IMG/VR virus record: IMGVR_UViG_3300037507_002052
Span: 1 to 42,533 of that record
Origin: a virus
Strand: one strand, 5' to 3'
DNA: 42,533 nt
Shown: one piece after another, positions 1 to 7,719 of the stretch
How positions within the stretch are numbered: the stretch's first letter is position 1
Layout of the letters: every line of letters begins with the position of its first letter
The notes under the pieces: model-generated
What the model was told of the DNA's origin: nothing
Seen by the model: the letters and a program-made list of their open reading frames with translations, nothing else
Database searches by the model: none
Program-made: the position numbers and the translations under genes

Positions 1-96
1 CTGTCGCCAGAGCAACAAGCGTTTGTCATTCACGCCATGCAACAATACATTCCGATTCCTGACGTACTTACAACGGAAGAACAAAATGCATCTTGA
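1..96 (+). CDS. 3' end of a gene cut by the window start, unknown function
   Basis: Frame 1 is open from the first base to a TGA at 94-96. It gives about 31 residues ending in IPIPDVLTTEEQNAS. The stop lies 11 bases inside the next gene, whose ATG is at 86, the same overlapping style seen throughout the window, so this is probably the tail of a real upstream gene. The fragment is too short to assign to a family. It could be the end of a structural or DNA-packaging gene, but nothing here proves it. Confidence 0.45.
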   Translation: MSPEQQAFVIHAMQQYIPIPDVLTTEEQNAS

Positions 97-247
97 ACTA
101 ACCAAAGAAGAACAACAGCAATTGATGGCCTGTCTCGATCTTGCAGTCAAGCAAGGTGGCCTACAAGCCGCAAGTGTGCTACTGCCACTCGCCGCGAAGA
201 TTCAACAGTTGCAGGACGACGCCGAACAAGAGAATGCCGAAGCCTAG
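86..247 (+). CDS. Small acidic/Gln-rich protein, unknown function
   Basis: The product is 53 residues starting at ATG 86, with a GGAAGA ribosome site about 6 bases upstream. A longer reading from ATG 23 is possible but lacks a clear ribosome site. The body looks like one amphipathic helical hairpin: a Lys/Glu/Gln-rich start, a middle containing KQGGLQAASVLLPLAAKI, and a Glu/Asp/Gln-rich tail. It overlaps the small-terminase gene by 14 bases, so the two are probably translated together. No family is recognised. Position just before terminase is common for small phage proteins of unknown role. Confidence 0.55.
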   Translation: MHLELTKEEQQQLMACLDLAVKQGGLQAASVLLPLAAKIQQLQDDAEQENAEA

Positions 248-596
248 AATCACGCAAGACGAATGGATCGAGGCGGTGCGAAATTCTGCCGGTGTGGTCG
301 CATTGGTGGCCGCGAAGCTCTGCCTGAGTCGCCAAACGATTTGGGAGCACCGCAAAAAGCACGCTTGGCTTGATGAGGCGTTCAAAGAGACCACCGAGCA
401 ATCGCTTGATCTAGCCGAGGCCAACATTAGCGCAGCCCTCCAAGCCGGTAATCTCAAGGCCACGATGTGGTACTTGGAGCGCAAAGGTAAGACAAGAGGA
501 TTCGGTCGAGAACTGCAAATCGAAAGCGATTCCCTGTCGAAGCCACAAGTGATTTTGTACCTCCCCGATAACGGAAGAAAACGCAAACCCCAGTAA
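234..596 (+). CDS. Terminase small subunit (HTH DNA-recognition protein), probable
   Basis: The 120-residue product has a helix-turn-helix near residues 15-45: an Ala/Val-rich helix, then CLSRQTIWEHRKKHAWLDEAF. Next comes a helical stretch (about 46-90) of the type seen in small terminases and phBC6A51-like phage proteins (EANISAALQAGNLKATMWYL, then an ERKGKTRGFG segment). Small terminases bind the packaging site and hand viral DNA to the large subunit in the cytoplasm. The large subunit starts 2 kb downstream with three putative virion genes between, an unusual separation. The ATG at 234 was chosen because earlier in-frame residues come from the upstream gene's region and do not look like protein. 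A generic HTH regulator is the main alternative. Confidence 0.65.
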   Translation: MPKPRITQDEWIEAVRNSAGVVALVAAKLCLSRQTIWEHRKKHAWLDEAFKETTEQSLDLAEANISAALQAGNLKATMWYLERKGKTRGFGRELQIESDSLSKPQVILYLPDNGRKRKPQ

Positions 597-605
597 GGAG
601 CAACC

Positions 606-1010
606 ATGGCAATCCAATTTTCAACCACCGTGCGCAACGCGAGACTAGACCAGATTGAAACATCGATCGGTACGGCTCCGACGCTGGAGATTCGCACAGG
701 CTCCCCTCCGGCGAATTGCAGTTCAGCGGACACTGGCACGGTCGTCGCGACTCTCACTCTGCCATCCGACTGGATGGGCGCAGCATCCTCGGGAGCAAAG
801 TCGTTGAGCGGAACGTGGCAGGATCTCAGTGCCGACGCCACCGGAACCGCCGGACACTTCCGAATCAAAGCCGGGGCGACGTGTCACATTCAGGGGACGT
901 GCAGCGCCACGGGTAGCGGTGGTGACATGGAAATCTCACCAAATGCCTCGGTGACTTCTGGCCAGAGTTTTACCGTCAACACGTTCACGCTGACTGACGG
1001 GAACGCATAG
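606..1010 (+). CDS. Putative virion protein, Ser/Thr/Gly-rich
   Basis: The 134-residue product starts at ATG 606 behind an AAGGAG ribosome site at 595-600. It is rich in Ser, Thr, Ala and Gly with few charged residues, and shows alternating hydrophobic stretches (TGTVVATLTLPSDWMG; a C-terminal SGQSFTVNTFTLTDGNA) that suggest all-beta folding. Short proteins of this type are frequent in phage structural blocks, as decoration, stopper or fibre-associated proteins, but I cannot place it in a named family. Its stop codon TAG shares its last base with the GTG start of the next gene, so the two are translationally coupled. Confidence 0.5.
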   Translation: MAIQFSTTVRNARLDQIETSIGTAPTLEIRTGSPPANCSSADTGTVVATLTLPSDWMGAASSGAKSLSGTWQDLSADATGTAGHFRIKAGATCHIQGTCSATGSGGDMEISPNASVTSGQSFTVNTFTLTDGNA

Positions 1011-1741
1011 TGCCTGGGCCCGGTGGTGGTGGTGAATCAGCCGGAGAAGATCCGGGCGCAACGCTCTCGGTCACGCTAGGGGCAGCGACGTGTTCCAGCA
1101 CGGCAACGCTCGGTCTAAGTGGTTCTTCGAGCAAAACCCTTGCATCGACGACGTGTTCAGGAACGGCCACGGTTCCAGGTAATTTAGCGTCGCTTCGAAA
1201 CACCTACGAGTACACTGTCGGACCTCCGTCGGGGTATATCCTTGACGACACCACCGCAACTGGCGCAGCAGCACTAGCCGAAACAATGGTCGGCCAATGT
1301 GTCGCAACGCTTGGAAACGCTAGCCTGCAATCAACCTCGACCTACGGGTCGCAATCGACCGTAAATATCGCACTCGATGGATTGCTCATCCAGGGCGAAG
1401 CAACAGTTGTCGGCAACAACACTGCAACTCTATCCAAGACGCTTGGAGCCGTCACTGCATCGGCCACGGCCACGGTAGCAAGCGATCCAGTGGGCAGAGT
1501 TACCAAGACACTTGGCGCAGCCACGTCGTCGGCTACGGCCACGGTAGCGGCAGGGATGGCGGGTTCAGTCGTCAAAACATTGGCGTCGGTATCGAGAGTG
1601 TCCACGGCGACGGTAACGGCAGGGATGGCGGCAAATCTAGCGCGAACCCTAGCCACAACGGCCTCTGTGGGTGCAGCTTCGACGCCACCTCCTCGGAACT
1701 CACTCTACCTACCATTAGTCATCGGTACAGGGATTGAATAG
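1010..1741 (+). CDS. Repetitive putative virion/fibre-associated protein
   Basis: The 243-residue product starts at GTG 1010, in the overlap TAGTG with the preceding stop. The C-terminal half holds three tandem 23-residue repeats (residues about 143-211), each beginning KTL and carrying the core (A/S)TATV, plus a partial fourth (RTLATTAS). Similar STATL/TATV segments occur near the N-terminus. Such Ser/Thr/Ala-rich beta repeats suit an extended surface or fibre protein. There is no signal peptide or membrane segment. The next gene's ATG follows the stop directly. The function is inferred only from composition and the virion-gene context. Confidence 0.5.
   Translation: MPGPGGGGESAGEDPGATLSVTLGAATCSSTATLGLSGSSSKTLASTTCSGTATVPGNLASLRNTYEYTVGPPSGYILDDTTATGAAALAETMVGQCVATLGNASLQSTSTYGSQSTVNIALDGLLIQGEATVVGNNTATLSKTLGAVTASATATVASDPVGRVTKTLGAATSSATATVAAGMAGSVVKTLASVSRVSTATVTAGMAANLARTLATTASVGAASTPPPRNSLYLPLVIGTGIE
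1436..1642 (+). repeat. Three tandem 69-bp coding repeats
   Basis: Units at 1436-1504, 1505-1573 and 1574-1642 each encode 23 residues starting KTL, with (A/S)TATV in the middle. The DNA copies have diverged but keep exact 69-bp spacing and frame, and a partial fourth copy follows at 1643. This points to expansion of a protein module by internal duplication. Confidence 0.75.
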
Positions 1742-2572
1742 ATGTACAAGAACACCAACGCCACACTCAAGGTTTACGCATTCAACCGCAATACGTCGCA
1801 GCCGGTGCTCGGTGACGCGGACAACATCACATGCAAGGTTTCGGTGAACGGTGGTGCTAGAACCGCTCTCAACGACACAAACCCGGTCGAACTAGAAGAC
1901 GGATACTACCTCTTCGACGTCCAGCAATCGGAGAACAACGGAACGACAGCGGACTTCTTTCCAGAGTCCAGCACGGCGAACGTCCAGGTCATTCCCATCG
2001 AGCACGCTCGTTACACAAGGGACACGCTCCAAAGCCTAAGCACCACGGTATCGCAGGCTATCCTCAGCGAATTAGTGAGTCGGTTCCAGATCAGCACCTC
2101 AACCTCGGGGTCCGTGCAAGCGATCACGCCGGTAGTGACGCGAGAAGAACGCCAATCTCTTGGGCCGTTTTATGTGGCCGATTTCAATCAGTATCTCAAG
2201 ACCGACAACGAGATCGTCATTACCATTCATCCGAGCGCCAAGAACGCCACGGGGCGTTTGGTGTGGACTGCAAAGCCGACGGTGGCGGGAGCACAGAACA
2301 CGATTGCGGTACAGGTCGATTCGTCTTCCGGCTTGGTGACTCCAACGGGCGGGAGCATCGTAGCCGGAGACGGGTCGATCGTCGGACTCGTCAACGGCAC
2401 CGATCCCGTTCGCCAAGTCCGACTGACCATGAAGGCACGCGGTCTATCGACCATCGCAGCCGGTCGATTCTATTGGGATCTGAGACGGTACGACACATCT
2501 CCCAACGCGGTGTGGCAACTAGCGGCAGGCGTTATCGATTTTGCGACACCAGTTAATCAGGCGATTGCGTGA
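1742..2572 (+). CDS. Putative virion protein, beta-rich
   Basis: The 276-residue product's ATG directly follows the upstream TAG. The N-terminal ~100 residues look like an all-beta domain with 'property of a tail/fibre adaptor' features (ATLKVYAFNRNTSQPVLG, then EDGYYLFDVQQSE). Residues about 130-276 form a second beta-rich domain with many Thr/Val and a closing RFYWDLRRYD segment. The arrangement resembles small baseplate or receptor-binding accessory proteins, and the 122-residue protein at 40894 has a similar look. I could not assign a family. Its stop overlaps the large-terminase start (GTGA), so it belongs to the same transcript. Confidence 0.5.
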   Translation: MYKNTNATLKVYAFNRNTSQPVLGDADNITCKVSVNGGARTALNDTNPVELEDGYYLFDVQQSENNGTTADFFPESSTANVQVIPIEHARYTRDTLQSLSTTVSQAILSELVSRFQISTSTSGSVQAITPVVTREERQSLGPFYVADFNQYLKTDNEIVITIHPSAKNATGRLVWTAKPTVAGAQNTIAVQVDSSSGLVTPTGGSIVAGDGSIVGLVNGTDPVRQVRLTMKARGLSTIAAGRFYWDLRRYDTSPNAVWQLAAGVIDFATPVNQAIA

Positions 2573-4032
2573 CCGAGCAAGCGATTATCGAGATTGGTCC
2601 CCAGGAAGGCCCGCAAGAGTCGATCTTGCGTACCAACGCGGATATTGCGATCTACGGCGGTGCGGCGGGCGGGGGTAAGACCTACGCTCTTCTGCTCGAT
2701 GCACTTCGAGGGATCGACGAACGCGAATGGTCGCCGGTGTTGTTCAGGAGAACGTACAAGCAGATCACGGCCGCGCAGGGTCTTTGGGACAAGGCGTGCG
2801 AACTGTACCCCATGTTCGGCGGTCGGATGCGACAGGCCAGCATGGACGCGGTGTTCCCGAGCGGTTGCCGAATCATGTTCAGTCACATGGAGAACGAGGC
2901 GGATAAACTCAACTGGCAAGGGACCGCGATCGCCCTCATTGGCTGGGATGAACTGACTCACTTTTCGGAGGGTCAATTTTGGTATCTGGTATCCCGAGCC
3001 CGATCGACCGGGAGCATCGAACCCTACGTCCGCGCGACGTGCAACCCGGAGCCGGGCTCCTGGGTCGCGAAGATGCTCGAATGGTGGATCGATCCCATGG
3101 CGGGCACTCCGATCCCGGAACGCGCGGGCAAGATTCGTTGGATGGTCCGAGGCGGTGACGATCAGCTAGTGTGGGCCGATACGCGGGAAGAGTTGTCGGG
3201 CTACGAAGGAAAACCTTTATCGTTCACGTTCATCCCGGCTACCTTGGCCGACAACCCCGCGTTGCTAGAGCGGGATCCCGATTACGCCAACCGATTGCGA
3301 GCACTTCCGAGAGCCGAGCGGGAATCGCTCCTTGGTGGCAACTGGCTCTTCCAAGCAGCGGGCGTCTTCGATCGGGAGTGGTTCAAGACTTACACGGTCC
3401 TGCCTGATGGCGGTCTTCAATGGCTCCACCACGGCGAAGTCTGCGAGGCAGCAAAGCACCAGCTACGTCGGTTTGCGGTGATCGACACGGCGGGGACATC
3501 GCGCGATCGCGCGGACCAAGATCGAGGCAAGCCCGCGTCTTGGAGCGTCTGCGAAGTGTGGGACTACTATCGGCCTCGGCACACTCTTTTTCTTCGGTCG
3601 ATATGCCGGATCCAAGTTGAATGGCCAGACCTAAAGTCCCGGTTCAACGACCACATGGAGTCGATGGATGTGCCGATCGCCTACATCGAGAACGCACACT
3701 TCGGGCCCGCACTGGCGAAAGAGATCAAAGGCCGAAAGACACGGCTCATCGGCCCCAAACTTCCTGGCATGGCAGAGAGCCATAGAGGGGCGAAACTTGA
3801 ACGCGCGGTCGCAGCCGGGGCAATTTCTCGGGTCGAGGATGGCTTGGTCCGAGTCCCCGACTCAATGGACCTTTGGGTGCGAACCTACATTGGCGAACAC
3901 TCGGCATGGCAGGGGAGGCCCGATGAAGTTGCGGATCAGATTGACGGTACGTCTTACGCTTGTTTCGTTTCGAAGGAATTGCAGGCCGCACAATGGGGCG
4001 GCGTTGTTGTTGGGAGGCACGGTTCACTATGA
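2569..4032 (+). CDS. terL: Terminase large subunit (ATPase and nuclease)
   Basis: The 487-residue product is the DNA-packaging motor. It has an N-terminal ATPase with Walker A GGAAGGGKT at residues 30-38 (Lys37) and Walker B ending in Asp127-Glu128 in the segment IGWDELTHF. The C-terminal RNase H-like nuclease carries an acidic residue at about Asp306 (AVIDTAGTSRD) and a second at about Glu374 (AYIENAHFG). Length and order match phage large terminases of the Terminase_6 type. It uses the portal at the capsid vertex to translocate DNA and then cut it. Start GTG 2569 overlaps the previous stop. The stop overlaps the ATG of the following small HTH gene. The portal gene is not next door but 10 kb away. 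Confidence 0.93.
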   Translation: MTEQAIIEIGPQEGPQESILRTNADIAIYGGAAGGGKTYALLLDALRGIDEREWSPVLFRRTYKQITAAQGLWDKACELYPMFGGRMRQASMDAVFPSGCRIMFSHMENEADKLNWQGTAIALIGWDELTHFSEGQFWYLVSRARSTGSIEPYVRATCNPEPGSWVAKMLEWWIDPMAGTPIPERAGKIRWMVRGGDDQLVWADTREELSGYEGKPLSFTFIPATLADNPALLERDPDYANRLRALPRAERESLLGGNWLFQAAGVFDREWFKTYTVLPDGGLQWLHHGEVCEAAKHQLRRFAVIDTAGTSRDRADQDRGKPASWSVCEVWDYYRPRHTLFLRSICRIQVEWPDLKSRFNDHMESMDVPIAYIENAHFGPALAKEIKGRKTRLIGPKLPGMAESHRGAKLERAVAAGAISRVEDGLVRVPDSMDLWVRTYIGEHSAWQGRPDEVADQIDGTSYACFVSKELQAAQWGGVVVGRHGSL

Positions 4033-4274
4033 CAGACAAAGAACGCAAGATTCGATCGTTGAAGACTCACTCGGAGGATCCACTGTTGTCATTCTCGGAG
4101 GTAGGGCAGCAGCTTGGAGTGACGAGAACGGCGGTGGCTCAATGGGCCGAGACAGGGCGATTAGCGTATTGCCGTCTGCCCGGCGGTCGAAGGCGCGTCC
4201 GCCAAAGCGTCGTCGATCGCATTCGCGAAGAGATCGTTGCTAACGGCGAACCGGAATATCTGAGAGAAGATTGA
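4029..4274 (+). CDS. Small MerR/excisionase-type HTH protein
   Basis: The 81-residue product starts at ATG 4029, inside the terL stop (ATGA). Residues 20-60 form a helix-turn-helix of the helix_turn_helix_17/excisionase class: SFSEVGQQLGVTRTAVAQW followed by a short wing containing RLPGGRRRV. It is predicted to bind DNA in the cytoplasm. Its place inside the packaging block is odd for a regulator. It may regulate the late operon or take part in packaging-site recognition. Similar HTH proteins occur at 29313 and 38012, so the phage carries three. The specific target is unknown. Confidence 0.65.
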   Translation: MTDKERKIRSLKTHSEDPLLSFSEVGQQLGVTRTAVAQWAETGRLAYCRLPGGRRRVRQSVVDRIREEIVANGEPEYLRED

Positions 4275-4277
4275 GAA

Positions 4278-4307
4278 AGTTTCGCAAGTAGCGTAAGCAG
4301 CGAAACT
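4278..4307 (+). terminator. Hairpin between the packaging and capsid genes
   Basis: AGTTTCGC at 4278-4285 pairs perfectly with GCGAAACT at 4300-4307 around a 14-base loop. A short TTTT follows at 4312-4315 after a GC-containing gap. The T-run is weak, so this may be a partial terminator, an RNA-processing site or an operator rather than a full stop. Confidence 0.4.
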
Positions 4308-4348
4308 AGCGGTTTTGAGACGGCGAAGCACCACTCTAGCCTGCACTC

Positions 4349-5512
4349 ATGGGCAAGGTGTTTCGCAAAGCGGTTCTATCGGTCAACGAGTACCAAAGCG
4401 GTGACGGAAGCGTCACTGTCACTCCTGATCGATTGAAGCACTGGGAGCAAGAGTTTCGGCGACTGTCCGACGCGGGCTATGTCGTTCCGATGCACTTCAA
4501 CCACGCAGAACTCGACGACTTGGAGATGCTCAGTCCGATCACCATGGACAGCCTCTCCAAACGCGATACGCGCGGAGCGCACAACACCGAAGGCCGGATG
4601 GTGGACTTCCAAGTGACTCCCGACGGGCAATCCGCAGAGATCACGGTGGAGGTTCTGACGCCAAGCGCCATCGAGAAGGTGGAGCACAACTCCATCTTCG
4701 TCAGCCCTGTGATATTCCCTGAATTTCGCGACGGGCACGGGCACACCTACGCGGACGTGATTACCTCGGTAGACCTCGTTGATTACCCGGTCGATCACAG
4801 CCAAGGGCCGTTTGTACCCGCCGAGCCGATCACCATGGGATGCGTCATCCGCATGGGCGTTTCCCCTAACTACTACACACCGAGGATTAAGCGTATGGAC
4901 ATGGCAGCAGGCCAAGACGCAGGCATGGACATGGCTCCACCGTCTGACGGCGGGAACGATCAAGGAAGCGATGTTGTTGCCTTGATTGTGGACGCGCTCC
5001 AAGAGTGCGGCATTGCACTTCCCGAGGGAACCGACGCATCCAACATCGTCGATAACATCAAACAAGTCATGGGCAACGGAGGCCAGGGCGCAGCGGGTAG
5101 CGGTGCAGGGTCTCCCATGGTGACTTCTCCCGAGATTCAAACCATGTCGGCCCAAGTCCGATCGGCAAGAGCGTTTGCCGAGACAGCCTACCATCGCGAT
5201 CTACTTGGGCGACTGGAGTCCCTTCGAGATAGCGGTCGCATCATGGACGAAGAGTTCGCACGCTACAGCGCTCGCATCGCAGCCCAGCGGCTTTCCCTCG
5301 ATGCCTACAACAAGCCCCGAGAAGGGGAAACCGAAAAGTTCATGCGATCGCGCGAAGTGATCCCCGAGGGCACGTTCAAGACAGCCACCTTCCGCAAGGG
5401 AGGCGGGTCCAAACTCGCTCGTATGTCGGTGGCCGAACCACCAAACTCCGAAGACGCCGAAGCCAAGGAAAAGTATTGGGTCGGACTCATCAACGGCAAG
5501 AAAACCAACTAA
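4349..5512 (+). CDS. Mu-I-like head maturation protease/scaffold
   Basis: The 387-residue product is in two parts. Residues 1-180 read as a Mu gpI-type prohead protease: FRKAVLSVNEYQSG, then VPMHFNHAELDD, a conserved acidic beta region, and HNSIFVSPVIFPEFRDGHG leading to DVITSVDLVDYPVD. After about residue 185 a Met/Gly/Asp-rich linker precedes a helical, charged C-terminal half (about 240-387), which fits a scaffold. In this family the protease assembles inside the prohead and then digests itself and the scaffold. Decoration and major capsid genes follow immediately, as expected. The ATG at 4349 has no strong ribosome site. The phage I-like assignment is by motif memory, not by search. Confidence 0.8.
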   Translation: MGKVFRKAVLSVNEYQSGDGSVTVTPDRLKHWEQEFRRLSDAGYVVPMHFNHAELDDLEMLSPITMDSLSKRDTRGAHNTEGRMVDFQVTPDGQSAEITVEVLTPSAIEKVEHNSIFVSPVIFPEFRDGHGHTYADVITSVDLVDYPVDHSQGPFVPAEPITMGCVIRMGVSPNYYTPRIKRMDMAAGQDAGMDMAPPSDGGNDQGSDVVALIVDALQECGIALPEGTDASNIVDNIKQVMGNGGQGAAGSGAGSPMVTSPEIQTMSAQVRSARAFAETAYHRDLLGRLESLRDSGRIMDEEFARYSARIAAQRLSLDAYNKPREGETEKFMRSREVIPEGTFKTATFRKGGGSKLARMSVAEPPNSEDAEAKEKYWVGLINGKKTN

Positions 5513-5530
5513 CCCCAGTCATCGTTTCTA

Positions 5531-5547
5531 AGGGTGGCACCAGAGGA
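5531..5547 (+). promoter_or_regulatory. Shared leader motif before the decoration gene
   Basis: AGGGTGGCAC at 5531-5540 followed by an AGAGGA ribosome site recurs almost unchanged before the major capsid gene at 6034-6049. It is either a duplicated translation leader for two highly expressed genes or part of a late promoter or processing site. Confidence 0.4.
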
Positions 5548-5555
5548 ACGAAATC

Positions 5556-6002
5556 ATGCCATTAGGCGTAGGAACCAGAGCAGACGCACTCGCAACCCGT
5601 CCCATTCTGTTCGTGTCGGATGGTCGCGTTCGCGCAACCATTGTGACGCGGATCCTGAGCGGAGCGGCTCGCGATGCGGTCAATACACCGACAACGACTC
5701 TTCGCGCTGGGATGGTGCTCGGACAGATCACCGCCAGCAAGAAGCTGGTCCAGTATGACGCTGGGGCATCCGATGGCTCGCAAACGATTGTCGGGATCCT
5801 GCTCGATGATACGCGAGTCGTCAACGAGAACGGTGAGGACCAAGACCAACCCGTGCGAGTGCTGATGAGCGGTGACGTTCGAGCTAGCCAACTGCTTATC
5901 AAGGGTGCAGCCTTTGTCGGCCACACCAACGAAGCCGCAGCGCGAACGGCACTCAAGGCCGTTGGCAAGTGCTTCCTGTTTGACGACGAGATTGCAGCCT
6001 AA
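5556..6002 (+). CDS. Head decoration protein (lambda gpD-like)
   Basis: The 148-residue product fits the lambda-D head-decoration family. It opens with a flexible N-terminus, then has a beta-rich core (TTTLRAGMVLGQITASKK, SDGSQTIVGILLDDTRV) and ends with an RALMSGDV-like strand (RVLMSGDVRASQLL). The long loop and trailing segment are as in phage homologues. Such trimers clamp the expanded capsid from outside. It lies between the protease/scaffold and the major capsid gene, the classical order in Mu-like and lambda-like heads. The ribosome site is AGAGGA at 5542-5547, about 8 bases before the ATG. Confidence 0.82.
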   Translation: MPLGVGTRADALATRPILFVSDGRVRATIVTRILSGAARDAVNTPTTTLRAGMVLGQITASKKLVQYDAGASDGSQTIVGILLDDTRVVNENGEDQDQPVRVLMSGDVRASQLLIKGAAFVGHTNEAAARTALKAVGKCFLFDDEIAA

Positions 6003-6033
6003 GCGGCTCGCAAACAAACCAATTTCAATTCCG

Positions 6034-6049
6034 AGGGTGGCACTGAGGA
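6034..6049 (+). promoter_or_regulatory. Shared leader motif before the capsid gene
   Basis: AGGGTGGCAC at 6034-6043 is identical to the copy at 5531 and is followed by TGAGGA, the likely ribosome site of the major capsid gene whose ATG is at 6059. GGTGGCAC also occurs just before the small gene at 21452. The repetition suggests a conserved leader rather than chance. Confidence 0.4.
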
Positions 6050-6058
6050 TTTGAAGAG

Positions 6059-7210
6059 ATGCCAAATTTATTCCAGGACGTATTCAAGCCGCAGGTACTT
6101 ACCAAGGTTATCAGCGAGCGAGTCGAGGCCACTGGCTCTCTACTCAAGGAGTTTGGATTGCAACCCGGCGGAAACAACGAAACCAACATGGGGCATGGTC
6201 GCCTCGGAGCCTACCACGTTTTCAACAACACGTTGAAGACGGCGCAAGGTCGCGCTCCTGGTACGGCAGCGGGTCGAATGCAGATGCAGATCGCCTCCCG
6301 CATCCCCTTCGAGTATCCGCGAATGCACAGTTCGATTCCGCTCCTAGCCGAGCAAGTCAACAACATCGGTCGCATCGACGATCCAGCCACGCGCGACAAA
6401 GCCGGGGCGAAGATGATTGCCATGCAGACCGGATACCTCGCACAACTCGCAGCCAACTGGCGAACAGCAATGCTCGTCGGGCTGATGCGAGACTCCTTAT
6501 ACTACAAGATCGTGGGCGATTCTTGGTACTGGACCTACAGTTCGTCTGGTGCGGCGGGGCAACTCCCAACGCGCGTTCCGGCTGGCAACAAGAGCCAGTT
6601 GAACATGACGGGAGGCGGGAACATTCTCTCGACATCGTGGGCCACCACCGCGTCGGCGGACATCCCATCCAACCTCTACGCGATTCATGCAGCCTTCCAG
6701 CGCCTCACAGGCTCGGGGCTGTCGAAGATCGTCACCAAGTCGTCGATTTGGTCTCTGGTCATCAAGAACGACGCAGTGCAAGAGGCACACGGTACGGCGA
6801 ACACTCCTTACGAGATCATCAGCAAGGATAGCGGATCCGGGCCTGACGGACGACCCATTCAGAACTTTAAGGCGAGACTCTCGTTCATGCCTTGGGTCGA
6901 GTGGTGCATCAACGATGAAGGCTTGGAGATCGGCGAGCCCGGCTCCGAAACCTGGACGCCACACGTCCCCGACAACACGGCGTTCTTCATTGCGTCCGAC
7001 GCAGTGTCGAACGGATCGGACATCGAGTGCTACATCGGTGGCGAACCGATCGCCGAATACGATGGCGGTCCCAAGAGCGAGAAGTTCGGCTTGAATGCTT
7101 GGTCTCGGGAGATCGCGAACCCAACCTCGACCGAACTGTTTGTTCTCGACAACGCGCTGATGGTCCATCAAGTTCCTTCGAACTTGGCCATCGGCACTTG
7201 CGTGTTCTAG
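6059..7210 (+). CDS. Major capsid protein (lambda E-like family)
   Basis: The 383-residue product is the probable shell-forming subunit. The start (NLFQDVFKPQVLTKVISERV), the central helical part with IGRIDDPATRDKAGAKM, and the C-terminal part (FNLNAWSREIANPTSTELFVL-like segment near residues 345-370) match the length and layout of the E-type capsid family used with gpD decoration. It directly follows the decoration gene and precedes neck genes, as expected. It should assemble on the scaffold from 4349 and be held by the decoration protein. There is no obvious cleavage site or insertion. The call rests on gene order and general resemblance more than on a single diagnostic motif. Confidence 0.8.
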   Translation: MPNLFQDVFKPQVLTKVISERVEATGSLLKEFGLQPGGNNETNMGHGRLGAYHVFNNTLKTAQGRAPGTAAGRMQMQIASRIPFEYPRMHSSIPLLAEQVNNIGRIDDPATRDKAGAKMIAMQTGYLAQLAANWRTAMLVGLMRDSLYYKIVGDSWYWTYSSSGAAGQLPTRVPAGNKSQLNMTGGGNILSTSWATTASADIPSNLYAIHAAFQRLTGSGLSKIVTKSSIWSLVIKNDAVQEAHGTANTPYEIISKDSGSGPDGRPIQNFKARLSFMPWVEWCINDEGLEIGEPGSETWTPHVPDNTAFFIASDAVSNGSDIECYIGGEPIAEYDGGPKSEKFGLNAWSREIANPTSTELFVLDNALMVHQVPSNLAIGTCVF

Positions 7211-7227
7211 CATCATGCGGGGTGGAC

Positions 7228-7719
7228 GTGGCAATTACCTGGACTTACTGCACAGCCGAAGACGTAGAGAACTTCTTCGGAGCTACGGGTGTTGCGGCGT
7301 TCGCGTCTCACGATCTGCGAGGGTCCGAGGCTACCGTAGACGACTGTATCGCGCAGGCAACGGACGAGATCAATCTGTACGTTCTGAGGCGGTATGACGA
7401 GGCTGGGGTAAAAACCTCCAGAATGCTCCGTCAATGGTGCGTTGTCATGGCCACCGTCTACTTGTGCGAACGTCGAGGGAACCCGGTCCCTGAGTCTCTC
7501 GTCGCAGAGTATCAGCGGATTGCGGAAAAACTCCCGCTCATCATGCGAGACGAAATGCGGATCCCCGGCGTCCCACTCAAGGGGCTCAACGTCCCGATGT
7601 TCTCGAACATGCACATCGATCGGCGATACGTTCGACGCCAACAACGGGTCGCGATCAATTCGACCAACATGCCAAAGCAGCGGCCTCAAGACTCGGAGTT
7701 GACCCAGTTTGACTACTAG
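7228..7719 (+). CDS. Mu gp36-like head-tail connector protein (DUF1320-like)
   Basis: The 163-residue product starts at GTG 7228; GTG 7222 is a close alternative, since GGGG at 7218-7221 could serve either. It opens MAITWTYCTAEDVENFFG and continues with a helical region ending in LYVLRRYDEAGVK and a helix with Cys/Ala-rich VVMATVYLCERRGNP. This is the pattern of DUF1320/gp36-like adaptor proteins, which form a ring between portal and tail. The downstream virion morphogenesis gene overlaps its stop. The C-terminal 60 residues are basic and probably disordered. Confidence 0.7.
   Translation: MAITWTYCTAEDVENFFGATGVAAFASHDLRGSEATVDDCIAQATDEINLYVLRRYDEAGVKTSRMLRQWCVVMATVYLCERRGNPVPESLVAEYQRIAEKLPLIMRDEMRIPGVPLKGLNVPMFSNMHIDRRYVRRQQRVAINSTNMPKQRPQDSELTQFDY

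Noticed and set aside
179-868. Long minus-strand open frame opposite the first genes
   Set aside because: It lies across three well-supported + strand genes, with no start signals or known motifs.
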